8,675 nucleotides of DNA from JBAPUB01 sp049282455 (lineage in GTDB: Bacteria > Actinomycetota > Actinomycetes > JAHEKZ01). The DNA lies in contig JBAPUB010000062.1 of NCBI GenBank assembly GCA_049282455.1, forward strand, positions 1 through 8,675. Reading direction: 5' to 3'. This document shows positions 1 to 6,007 of the stretch, piece by piece. The notes under the pieces are model-generated. The model was not told the DNA's origin. It saw only the letters and a program-made list of their open reading frames with translations, and made no database searches. Every line of letters begins with the position of its first letter. Position 1 is the stretch's first letter. A program made the translations under genes and the position numbers.

Positions 1-165
1 CCCGAGCACCCGGTGCAGTGGGCGGTGCGCGCGTACCGTCGACACCGCGAGCTCATGTGGCGGGACTTCACCGACCCCAGGTATGCGCACATCCGACGGG
101 TGCGGATCACCCGACCAGAAGCCACCGAGGCCTGGCTGGACCGGGTCGCACCGGCTCAGACGTAG
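1..165 (+). CDS. 3' end of an unrecognised gene (C-terminal 54 residues)
   Basis: Frame 1 is open from the window edge to a TAG at 163-165, so only the C-terminal 54 residues are visible and the gene begins outside the window. The tail is rich in Arg, Trp and Tyr (for example AYRRHRELMWRDF, then DPRYAHIRRVRI) and ends in a predicted short helix. I do not recognise the family. A resemblance to the C-terminal part of FMN-binding split-barrel (pyridoxamine-phosphate-oxidase-like) proteins crossed my mind, but I cannot support it. It does not look like the C-terminus of MutY, which often lies near disA in actinobacteria. Its last 10 bp overlap the last 10 bp of disA on the other strand. Coding status rests on the in-frame stop, the amino-acid composition and the close convergent fit with disA. 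Confidence 0.6.
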   Translation, partial: PEHPVQWAVRAYRRHRELMWRDFTDPRYAHIRRVRITRPEATEAWLDRVAPAQT

Positions 166-1250
166 CGCTCGAGGATGCTGGACTCGGCCAGCCTGGACAG
201 CCCCTCGCGCACGGTACGCGCCCTGGCCTCGCCCACGCCTTCGACGGCCTGAAGGTCGTCGATGCTCGCGGCCAGAAGCTGCTGCAGTCCACCGAAGTGC
301 CCGACGAGGCGGTCGACGACCTGGGACGGCAGACGTGGGACCCGGGCCAGCAGGCGGTAGCCCCGCGGGGTGACGCTCGACTCGAGGGCCTCAGGTGCGG
401 GGTGCCCCAGAGCCTTGGCCACCGAGACCAGGTCGAGCAGCTCGACGCCGGACAGGCCGTCGAGCTCGTCGGTCGACTCCTCGAGCCCGCGGGCCTTCTT
501 GCCGGTACCGGGCAGGTAGTCGCGGATGATGAGCTCACGGTCGCTGTCGACTCCGGCAATGAGCTCGTCGAGCTGAAGCGACAGCAGCCGTCCGTCGCTT
601 CCGAGCTCGACGACGTAACCCTCGATCTCGCGGGCGATCCGGCGCACCATCTCCAGCCGCTGCGCCACCGCCGCGACGTCGCGAACGGTCACGAGGTCTT
701 CGATCTCCAGCGCCGACAGGGTTCCGGACACTTCGTCCAGACGCATCTTGTACCGCTCGAGCGTGGCCAGGGCCTGGTTGGCCCGCGACAGGATCGCCGC
801 GGAGTCCTCGAGCACGTAACGGCGCCCGGCCACGTACAACGCGATGATGTTCATCGACTGGCTGACCGAGATGACCGGATGTCCGGTCTGCTTGGCGACC
901 CGTTCGGCCGTGCGGTGCCGGGTGCCCATCTCGTCGGACAGGATCGAAGGGTCGGGCATGAGGTGGACGGCAGCGCGGTGCACCTTCGCGGCGTCAGCGT
1001 CCAAGATGACGGCGCCGTCCATCTTCGCGAGCTCGCGGAGCCGGGTGGCGGTGAAGTCGACGTCGACGGTGAACCCGCCGCTGCACAGCGCCTCGACGGA
1101 CTTGTCGTACCCGAGGACGACGAGCCCGCCCGTGCGACCGCGCAGGATCCGCTCGAGTCCGTCGCGCAGTGGAGTCCCCGGTGCCATCGTCGCCAGGGTG
1201 GCGCGCAAGGGTCCCTCGGGGTCGGCGGGAGCCTTGTCGCTCGCTGCCAC
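156..1250 (-). CDS. disA: DNA integrity scanning diadenylate cyclase DisA
   Basis: This 364-residue protein should condense two ATP into the second messenger c-di-AMP. In characterised members it works as an octamer whose cyclase is inhibited when the C-terminal domain meets branched DNA. The N-terminal DAC domain carries the signature DGA at residues 78-80 and GTRHRT at 109-114, followed by the conserved stretch SMNIIALYV near 132-140. A helical linker follows, then a C-terminal helix-hairpin-helix DNA-binding region (PRLPSQVVDRLV, then a VEGVGEARA turn) ending in LERYV. Length matches actinobacterial DisA (about 357-374). I chose the GTG at 1248-1250, giving MAASDKAP, with GGTGG about 6 nt upstream; a GTG three codons earlier (1257-1259) is possible. 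It lies 43 bp downstream of radA with no visible promoter in the gap, so it is probably co-transcribed with radA. Confidence 0.96.
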   Translation of the reverse strand: MAASDKAPADPEGPLRATLATMAPGTPLRDGLERILRGRTGGLVVLGYDKSVEALCSGGFTVDVDFTATRLRELAKMDGAVILDADAAKVHRAAVHLMPDPSILSDEMGTRHRTAERVAKQTGHPVISVSQSMNIIALYVAGRRYVLEDSAAILSRANQALATLERYKMRLDEVSGTLSALEIEDLVTVRDVAAVAQRLEMVRRIAREIEGYVVELGSDGRLLSLQLDELIAGVDSDRELIIRDYLPGTGKKARGLEESTDELDGLSGVELLDLVSVAKALGHPAPEALESSVTPRGYRLLARVPRLPSQVVDRLVGHFGGLQQLLAASIDDLQAVEGVGEARARTVREGLSRLAESSILERYV

Positions 1251-1293
1251 GCGTTCCACCCCCGGTCGGTGCTGGTGTGCTGAGTGCTGGAGT

Positions 1294-2670
1294 CTAGCCC
1301 GCACCCTGCTCGACCGACGCGAGCATGAGTCGCAGCGCAGCGTGGATGTCAGGGGCTTCGACGACACGCATCCCGTCAGGGACGGTGACGTCGCCGCTCG
1401 GGATGACAGCGCGCGTGAAGCCGAACCGGGCGGCTTCCTGGAGGCGCCGGGCCAGACCGGTCACCGACCTGATCTCACCGGCGAGTCCCACCTCGCCGAT
1501 TGCGACGAGGTCGCTCGGCAGCGGTCGGTCGATCACCGCACTGGCGATGGCCAGGGCGAGCGCGAGGTCGGTCGACGGCTCGCGAAGCTGCACGCCGCCG
1601 ACGGTCGCCGCGTAGACCTCCGACTGGCCCAGGGGGATGCGTCCTCGCCGCTCGAGCACCGCCACGATCATCGCCGTCCGTGCGGAGTCCAGGCCCGAGG
1701 TTGCCCGACGGGGGTTGTTCTGCGAGGTCGAGGTGACCAGGGCCTGGACCTCGGCGACCAACGGACGCCGTCCTTCGAGAGTGACGGTCACGCACGTGCC
1801 GGGCACCGGCTCGTCGCGTCGGGTCAGGAACAGGCCGCTCGGGTCTGGCAGCCCGACGATCCCGGTCTCGACGAGGTCGAAGCAGCCGACCTCGTCGGTG
1901 GGACCGAAACGGTTCTTGACGGCCCGGACCAGACGCAGGCGGTTGTGCCGGTCGCCCTCGAAGGACAGCACGACGTCGACCAGGTGCTCGAGCAGACGGG
2001 GCCCGGCGACCGAGCCGTCCTTGGTGACGTGGCCGACCAGCACGGTGGCGATCCCGCGCTCCTTGGCGACCCGGATGAGAGCAGCCGCGACCTCGCGCAC
2101 CTGGGTGACGCCACCGGGTGCGCCGTCGACGTCGGCGGTGGCCACGGTCTGTACGGAGTCGAGCACGAGCAGACCCGGTTGTACGGCGTCGATCTGCCCG
2201 AGCACGGCGGACAGGTCGTTCTCGGCGGCCAGCCACAGCCGGGCGTTGACCGCGCTGATCCGGTCGGCGCGCAGCCGAACCTGAGCCGCGGACTCCTCAC
2301 CGGTGACGTACAAGGTGGTGACTCCGGAGCGGGCCGACCGGGCAGCGACGTCGAGCAGGAGCGTGGACTTGCCGACCCCGGGCTCGCCGGCCAGGAGGAC
2401 CACACCGCCCGGGACCAGCCCGCCGCCGAGGACGCGGTCCAGCTCGTCGACGCCTGTGGTGCGGGCCCGGGCGGCCTCCACGTCGACCTCGACGATGGGG
2501 CGCGCCGGAGCGCTGACCGGCCCGGCAGTGACCCCGCGGGTGCGGGCCGTGGCGATGTCGTCGACGGTGCCCCACGCCTGGCACTCACCGCAGCGGCCGA
2601 CCCACTTGGCGCTGGTCCAGCCGCACTCGGCACAGCGGTACGCCGGTCGGTCCTTTGCTGCCTTGGCCAT
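1294..2670 (-). CDS. radA: DNA repair protein RadA
   Basis: RadA is a cytoplasmic RecA-like ATPase that helps process branched recombination intermediates. In the 458 residues I see an N-terminal C4 zinc finger (Cys13, Cys16, Cys27, Cys30), a Walker A motif GEPGVGKST at 95-103, a Walker B-like LVLDSVQT at 168-175, and the RadA-specific KNRFG motif at 252-256. A C-terminal Lon-protease-like domain contains EPSTDLALALA and the AIGEVGLAGEIR segment; in this family the domain is thought to be non-proteolytic. All hallmark motifs are intact and length is typical. The ATG at 2668-2670 puts the zinc finger at the usual distance from the N-terminus. A TANNNT box ends 6 nt before the ATG. In mycobacteria RadA is reported to inhibit DisA, consistent with the radA-disA order here. 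Confidence 0.97.
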   Translation of the reverse strand: MAKAAKDRPAYRCAECGWTSAKWVGRCGECQAWGTVDDIATARTRGVTAGPVSAPARPIVEVDVEAARARTTGVDELDRVLGGGLVPGGVVLLAGEPGVGKSTLLLDVAARSARSGVTTLYVTGEESAAQVRLRADRISAVNARLWLAAENDLSAVLGQIDAVQPGLLVLDSVQTVATADVDGAPGGVTQVREVAAALIRVAKERGIATVLVGHVTKDGSVAGPRLLEHLVDVVLSFEGDRHNRLRLVRAVKNRFGPTDEVGCFDLVETGIVGLPDPSGLFLTRRDEPVPGTCVTVTLEGRRPLVAEVQALVTSTSQNNPRRATSGLDSARTAMIVAVLERRGRIPLGQSEVYAATVGGVQLREPSTDLALALAIASAVIDRPLPSDLVAIGEVGLAGEIRSVTGLARRLQEAARFGFTRAVIPSGDVTVPDGMRVVEAPDIHAALRLMLASVEQGAG

Positions 2671-2676
2671 CCCCGC

Positions 2677-2682
2677 AACGTA
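2677..2682 (-). promoter_or_regulatory. Candidate -10 box of a leaderless radA promoter
   Basis: On the minus strand TACGTT matches the actinobacterial -10 consensus TANNNT. It is followed by six bases (GCGGGG) and then the radA ATG, so transcription would start at or next to the start codon. No good -35 hexamer is visible 16-18 bp upstream, which is common in actinobacterial promoters. It would let radA-disA be transcribed separately from the cysteine-rich gene just upstream. Confidence 0.45.
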
Positions 2683-2712
2683 GTGGCCGGCACCGACAGC
2701 CGTGACGCTCGG

Positions 2713-3459
2713 TCAGTCCTCGCCGCGCTCGGCCCGGGCCTGCACGGTCGCCGGGTGGGGGGCGGGAAGGTTGCCGGTCGCGACCCGCTCGTCGCACAGC
2801 CGGACGAGCTCGGCGTACGCCGCCTCGCCCATGAGCGCGACGAGCTCGTCACGCCCCGACAGGTACACCGGTGACGTCCCGATGTGCGCCTCGGAGTTTC
2901 CGGTGCAGTACCAGTTCAGGTCGTGTCCGCCTTCGCCCCACCCTCGGCGGTCGTACTCGCCGATGCTGATCTCGAGGTACTCGGTGCCGTCCGGCCGCTC
3001 GACGTGCCGGTACGTGCGGCGGATCGGCAGCTGCCAGCAGACCTCGGGCTTGGTCTCGGTGATCGGCAGCTCACGTTCGAGGGCGATCTTGTGCAGCGCA
3101 CACCCGGCGCCACCAGCGAACCCGGGGCGGTTCAGGAAGACGCAGGCTCCGTCGACCACCCGGGTCTTCCGGTCGCCCTCGTCGTCCTTCTCGAAGATCT
3201 TCGCCGCCCCGTGGTACTGCCAGGTGTCCGCGGTGAGCCTTGCGGCCCACTTCTTGACCCGCTTCTCGTCGTCCTTGTCGGCGAAGTGGGCGCCGAGGGT
3301 GCAGCAGCCGTCGTCGGGGCGCCCGGCGTAGATGCCCTTGCACCCCGAGCCGTAGATGCAGGTCCAGCTCGACGTGAGCCAGGTCAGGTCGCAGCGGAAG
3401 ACCTGGTCGGCGTCGACGGGGTCGGTGAACTCGACCCAGGCACGCGGGAAGTCCAGCAT
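2713..3459 (-). CDS. Cysteine-rich conserved protein, possible Fe-S or zinc binder (Rv0495c-like)
   Basis: A 248-residue protein starting MLDFPRAWVEFTDP, with no signal peptide or membrane segment. It has ten cysteines at residues 23, 34, 40, 52, 53, 106, 120, 141, 185 and 222. The first half reads C-x10-C-x5-C-x11-CC followed by LGAHF. The second half has ACVFLNR, then GCALH, then KPEVCWQLP. This spacing recalls the cysteine-cluster proteins of the YkgJ/DUF3109 type, thought to bind iron-sulfur clusters or zinc, but I cannot confirm membership. Divergent position beside a Ppx/GppA gene matches Rv0495c next to Rv0496 (ppx1) in M. tuberculosis, from memory, so it is probably that conserved family. 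I chose the ATG at 3457-3459; an upstream ATG would add 32 low-complexity residues and run into ppx. It ends 42 bp before radA on the same strand. Function is unknown. Confidence 0.85.
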   Translation of the reverse strand: MLDFPRAWVEFTDPVDADQVFRCDLTWLTSSWTCIYGSGCKGIYAGRPDDGCCTLGAHFADKDDEKRVKKWAARLTADTWQYHGAAKIFEKDDEGDRKTRVVDGACVFLNRPGFAGGAGCALHKIALERELPITETKPEVCWQLPIRRTYRHVERPDGTEYLEISIGEYDRRGWGEGGHDLNWYCTGNSEAHIGTSPVYLSGRDELVALMGEAAYAELVRLCDERVATGNLPAPHPATVQARAERGED

Positions 3460-3470
3460 CACTTCGGGCA

Positions 3471-3491
3471 CCGGGCCAGGGTAGGGCCCGG
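3471..3491. repeat. Inverted repeat in the divergent intergenic region
   Basis: CCGGGCC at 3471-3477 and GGCCCGG at 3485-3491 are perfect 7-bp inverted arms around a 7-base spacer (AGGGTAG). It lies in the 54-bp gap between two divergent start codons (3459 on minus, 3514 on plus). It could be an operator shared by both genes or a small RNA hairpin. GC-rich palindromes also arise by chance in such DNA, so a role is only inferred. Confidence 0.45.
3478..3483 (-). promoter_or_regulatory. Possible -10 box for the cysteine-rich gene
   Basis: On the minus strand TACCCT fits TANNNT and lies 18 nt before the ATG at 3459, which would give a leader of about 11-12 nt. It sits in the spacer of the 3471-3491 inverted repeat, so a protein bound to the repeat would cover it. 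There is no clear -35 element and the leader holds only a weak GAAG. Low confidence. Confidence 0.25.
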
Positions 3492-3500
3492 CTCGAGGAG

Positions 3501-3506
3501 TAGCGT
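3501..3506 (+). promoter_or_regulatory. Candidate -10 box of a leaderless ppx promoter
   Basis: TAGCGT fits TANNNT and is followed by seven bases and then the ATG at 3514, placing the expected transcription start on the start codon. The alternative Shine-Dalgarno, GAGGAG at 3495-3500, is 13 nt from the ATG, which is too far to be ideal, so a leaderless start is the better reading. No convincing -35 is visible. Confidence 0.45.
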
Positions 3507-3513
3507 CGCCGGC

Positions 3514-4443
3514 ATGCGGCTGGGCGTCCTCGATGTCGGTTCGAACACCGTGCACCTGCTCGTCGTCGATGCGCGACGTGGAGCGGCGCCGCGGTCCAAG
3601 TACTCGTACAAGAGCGAGCTGCGCCTGGCGGAGGCCCTCGGGCCCGACGGGTCGATCGGTCCGGACGGTGTGAAGCGCCTCGTGACCTTCGTCGGTGAAG
3701 CAGCGCAGGTGGCCGAGGACAAAGGCGCACAGGACATGCTGCCGTTCGCCACGTCAGCGATCCGCGAGGCGCCCAATGGCGACCGCGTGCTGGACACCGT
3801 GCGCCAGGAGACCGGTGTCGACCTGCAGGTGCTCACCGGTGAGGAGGAGGCCCGGCTCACCTTCCTGGCCGTGCGCCGGTGGTTCGGGTGGTCGAGCGGT
3901 CGGCTGCTCGTGATCGACATCGGCGGGGGGTCCCTGGAGGTCGCGATCGGTCGCGGTGAGGAGCCCGACGGCGCGTTCTCACTGCCTCTCGGAGCCGGAC
4001 GCCTGACCCGCGACTGGCTCAAGGGAGACCCGCCCAGCCCTGCTGACGTCAAGCAGATGCGCAAGCACGTCCGCGCCGAGATCGCCCGCCTCGCCCCGGT
4101 CCTCGGCGAGATCGAAGGGGAGCTGCACGTCGTCGGCACCTCCAAGACCTTCCGACAGCTGGCGCGGATCACCGGGGCAGCCGACTCGTCGGCTGGACCC
4201 TACGTGCGTCGCGCTCTCCCGCACGACGCGCTGCTCCACTGGATCCCTCGGCTGTCGACGATGACCCACCACCAGCGCGCCGCACTTCCGGGGGTGTCCG
4301 TGGGACGTGCGGGGCAGCTGCTCGCGGGTGCCGTGGTCGCCGACGCGTGCCTCGACCTGTTCGAGGCGCCGCAGCTGGAGATCTGTCCTTGGGCGTTGCG
4401 TGAGGGCGTGATCCTGCGCCGGCTGGACATGATGGATCGGTGA
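3514..4443 (+). CDS. ppx: Ppx/GppA-family phosphatase (short exopolyphosphatase type)
   Basis: This 309-residue protein belongs to the ASKHA-fold Ppx/GppA family, which removes terminal phosphate from polyphosphate and, in some members, from pppGpp. Visible motifs are the first phosphate loop LDVGSNTVHLLV (6-17), the FATSAIREAPN segment (78-88) with the expected catalytic-site Glu85, the TGEEEARL segment (108-115), the second phosphate loop VIDIGGGSLEVAIG (133-146), the GTSKTFRQLARI segment (208-219), and the C-terminal CPWALREGVIL typical of the family. It has only the two ASKHA domains, without the C-terminal HD-like extension of long Ppx/GppA proteins, and so resembles mycobacterial Ppx1. 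The frame stays open far upstream, but MRLGVLDVGSN is where family members begin. Its TGA overlaps the next gene's GTG in a GTGA, so the two are translationally coupled. Substrate preference cannot be read from sequence. Confidence 0.92.
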   Translation: MRLGVLDVGSNTVHLLVVDARRGAAPRSKYSYKSELRLAEALGPDGSIGPDGVKRLVTFVGEAAQVAEDKGAQDMLPFATSAIREAPNGDRVLDTVRQETGVDLQVLTGEEEARLTFLAVRRWFGWSSGRLLVIDIGGGSLEVAIGRGEEPDGAFSLPLGAGRLTRDWLKGDPPSPADVKQMRKHVRAEIARLAPVLGEIEGELHVVGTSKTFRQLARITGAADSSAGPYVRRALPHDALLHWIPRLSTMTHHQRAALPGVSVGRAGQLLAGAVVADACLDLFEAPQLEICPWALREGVILRRLDMMDR

Positions 4444-5258
4444 GCGGTCCGGTCGTCGTCCCAGACACGCGGGTGGCGCTGTCCACGGCCTCGGCATACC
4501 CGGAGTCGACGGCCGCATCGTTCGAGCTCGCGTCGCGCCTGGGGTACGACGGCGTCGAGGTGATGGTGGGAACCGATGCCATCAGCCAGGACCCCCAGGC
4601 TCTGCAGCGGTTGTCGGACTACCACCAGATCCCGGTCCTGGCGATCCACTCGCCCTGTCTTCTGATCACTCAGCGGGTCTGGGGCACCGACCCCTGGGGC
4701 AAGCTCGTCCGCGCGAAGGAGGTGGCCGAGCAGCTGGGCACACCGGTCGTCGTCGTCCACCCGCCGTTTCGGTGGCAGCGCGACTACGCGCGGGACTTCG
4801 TCGCTGGCCTCAAGCGGATGACCGACGAGACAAGCGTCGTGTTCGCGGTCGAGAACATGTTCCCCTGGCGTGCACGTGGCCGCGAGGTCGCTGCCTACGC
4901 CCCCGACTGGAACCCGGTCGACGACGACTACGAGCACCTCACCCTCGACCTCTCGCACACCGCCGTGTCCGGCGACGACGCACTCTCCATGGCGGGGCAG
5001 ATGGGGTCTCGTCTGGCCCACGTGCACCTCGCCGACGGTTCTGGCTCCAACCGTGACGAGCACCTCGTCCCCGGGCGCGGTGGACAGCCCTGCTCCGAGC
5101 TGCTCGAGCGGCTGGCGAGCCAGTCGTTCAGCGGGTCGGTGGTGCTCGAGGTGAACACGCGCAAGGCCGCCAACCGCGCCGACCGCGAGGCCGACCTGGC
5201 AGAGGCTCTCGCCTTCACCAGGCTCAACCTCGTCGCCGCGAGACAGCGGTCGTCATGA
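4440..5258 (+). CDS. Sugar phosphate isomerase/epimerase-like TIM-barrel protein
   Basis: A 272-residue protein of the xylose-isomerase-like / AP-endonuclease-2 TIM-barrel superfamily, usually metal dependent. The first strand VALSTASAYP (12-21) is followed by GYDGVEVM with Glu40, AIHSP with His70, VVVVHPPF with His107, VFAVENMF with Glu138, LTLDLSHT with Asp170 and His173, LAHVHLADG with His194 and His196, EHLVPGRG (207-214), and VVLEVNT with Glu237. Glu138, Asp170, His196 and Glu237 are plausible metal ligands by analogy with the superfamily. The substrate is unknown; sugar isomerase, epimerase and endonuclease activities all exist in this fold. Start is the GTG at 4440-4442 overlapping the ppx stop. 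Adjacency to ppx matches, from memory, Rv0498 near ppx1 in M. tuberculosis. The last codons (R-S-S-stop) already form the first unit of the 11-bp repeat that leads into the next gene. Confidence 0.88.
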   Translation: MSGPVVVPDTRVALSTASAYPESTAASFELASRLGYDGVEVMVGTDAISQDPQALQRLSDYHQIPVLAIHSPCLLITQRVWGTDPWGKLVRAKEVAEQLGTPVVVVHPPFRWQRDYARDFVAGLKRMTDETSVVFAVENMFPWRARGREVAAYAPDWNPVDDDYEHLTLDLSHTAVSGDDALSMAGQMGSRLAHVHLADGSGSNRDEHLVPGRGGQPCSELLERLASQSFSGSVVLEVNTRKAANRADREADLAEALAFTRLNLVAARQRSS

Positions 5259-5290
5259 GGTCGTCATGAGGTCGTCGTGAGGTCGTCGTG
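5247..5290 (+). repeat. Four-unit 11-bp tandem repeat forming a mini-ORF relay
   Basis: Units are CGGTCGTCATG (5247-5257), AGGTCGTCATG (5258-5268), AGGTCGTCGTG (5269-5279) and AGGTCGTCGTG (5280-5290). Each ends in ATG or GTG and is followed by A, giving four start/stop overlaps. Starts at 5255, 5266 and 5277 each open a four-codon ORF (M/V-R-S-S) whose TGA overlaps the start 11 nt downstream; the fourth start, 5288, is the ABC ATPase. Three of the starts (5266, 5277, 5288) have GAGG 5 nt upstream, supplied by the repeat itself. The first TGA (5256-5258) is the stop of the TIM-barrel gene. The array probably arose by duplication of an original 4-bp overlap. Confidence 0.9.
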
Positions 5291-6007
5291 AGCGCGTCGT
5301 CAGCGGTCGTGGTCAACGACCTGACAGTCGTGAGGGGTGGTCAGACCGTGCTGCGCGGACTCGACCTCACCGTCGAGCGAGGCACCGTCACGGGTCTGCT
5401 CGGGCCGAGCGGGTCAGGCAAGTCCACGTTGATGCGCGCGCTCGTCGGTGTGCAGGTCGTCGAGTCCGGCTCGATCACGGTGCTCGGCCGTCCCGCGGGG
5501 ACCGCCGAGCTGCGCGACGTCGTCGGCTACGTGACACAGTCCACGTCGGTCTACGGCGACCTGACCGTGAGCGCCAACCTGCGCTACTTCGCCAAGGTGC
5601 TGGGTGCTCCCCGGTCCGACGTCGATCGGGTCATTGCGCAGGTCGACCTGGTCGACATGGCCGACCATCTGGTGTCACGTCTGTCCGGGGGCCAGAAGTC
5701 CCGGGTGTCGCTGGCCGTGGCGCTGCTGGGCTCACCTCAGCTGCTCGTCCTCGACGAGCCGACCGTCGGCCTGGACCCCGTGCTCCGCCGTGACCTGTGG
5801 GCGTTGTTCCACGAGCTGGCCCGGTCTGGGATCACGCTCCTGGTGTCCAGCCACGTGATGGACGAGGCCTCGCGCTGCGACCGTCTGATCCTGCTGCGCG
5901 AGGGTGAGGTGCTCGCCGACGCAACCCTCACGGAGCTCCTCGAGCGAACCGCAACCAAAGACGTCGAGGTCGCCTTCTTGTCCTTGATCGAAGGGACGCA
6001 GCAGTGA
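5288..6007 (+). CDS. ABC transporter ATP-binding protein
   Basis: A 239-residue ABC ATPase that would power the membrane partner encoded next. Motifs: Walker A GPSGSGKST (39-47), Q-loop YVTQ with Gln84, signature LSGGQ (132-136), Walker B LLVLDEP (152-158), D-loop GLDP and the switch His189 in VSSHVMDEA. All are intact, so it should hydrolyse ATP. The subfamily resembles DrrA/NodI-type ATPases that pair with ABC-2 permeases in export of drugs, lipids or polysaccharides; the substrate is not evident and no substrate-binding protein is present. Start is the GTG at 5288, the last start codon of the 11-bp repeat, with GAGG 5 nt upstream; an in-frame TGA at 5267-5269 and the absence of other starts rule out a longer protein. 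The stop overlaps the permease start in a GTGA. Confidence 0.94.
   Translation: MSASSAVVVNDLTVVRGGQTVLRGLDLTVERGTVTGLLGPSGSGKSTLMRALVGVQVVESGSITVLGRPAGTAELRDVVGYVTQSTSVYGDLTVSANLRYFAKVLGAPRSDVDRVIAQVDLVDMADHLVSRLSGGQKSRVSLAVALLGSPQLLVLDEPTVGLDPVLRRDLWALFHELARSGITLLVSSHVMDEASRCDRLILLREGEVLADATLTELLERTATKDVEVAFLSLIEGTQQ
5990..5996 (+). promoter_or_regulatory. Ribosome binding site of the ABC-2 permease
   Basis: GAAGGGA lies 7 nt before the GTG at 6004, inside the 3' end of the ATPase gene. It supports the GTG start that overlaps the upstream TGA and points to balanced synthesis of the two transporter subunits. Confidence 0.55.

Noticed and set aside
1251..1367. An N-terminal extension of DisA by 39 codons to an ATG at 1367
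   Set aside because: It would overlap the end of radA, and the extra residues are low complexity and absent from DisA proteins of normal length.
844..2874. A 676-codon open frame on the plus strand across disA and radA, and a 421-codon frame at 18-1283
   Set aside because: Both run antisense to well-supported genes with full motif sets. Their peptides are low complexity and show no domain; long antisense frames are usual in GC-rich genes.
2884..3513. A 210-codon upstream extension of the ppx frame
   Set aside because: It is antisense to the cysteine-rich gene, and Ppx/GppA proteins begin with the phosphate loop found at the ATG at 3514.
3460..3555. A 32-residue N-terminal extension of the cysteine-rich protein
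   Set aside because: It would cover the intergenic region and the ppx start, and the added residues look random; MLDFPRAWVEF is a natural beginning.
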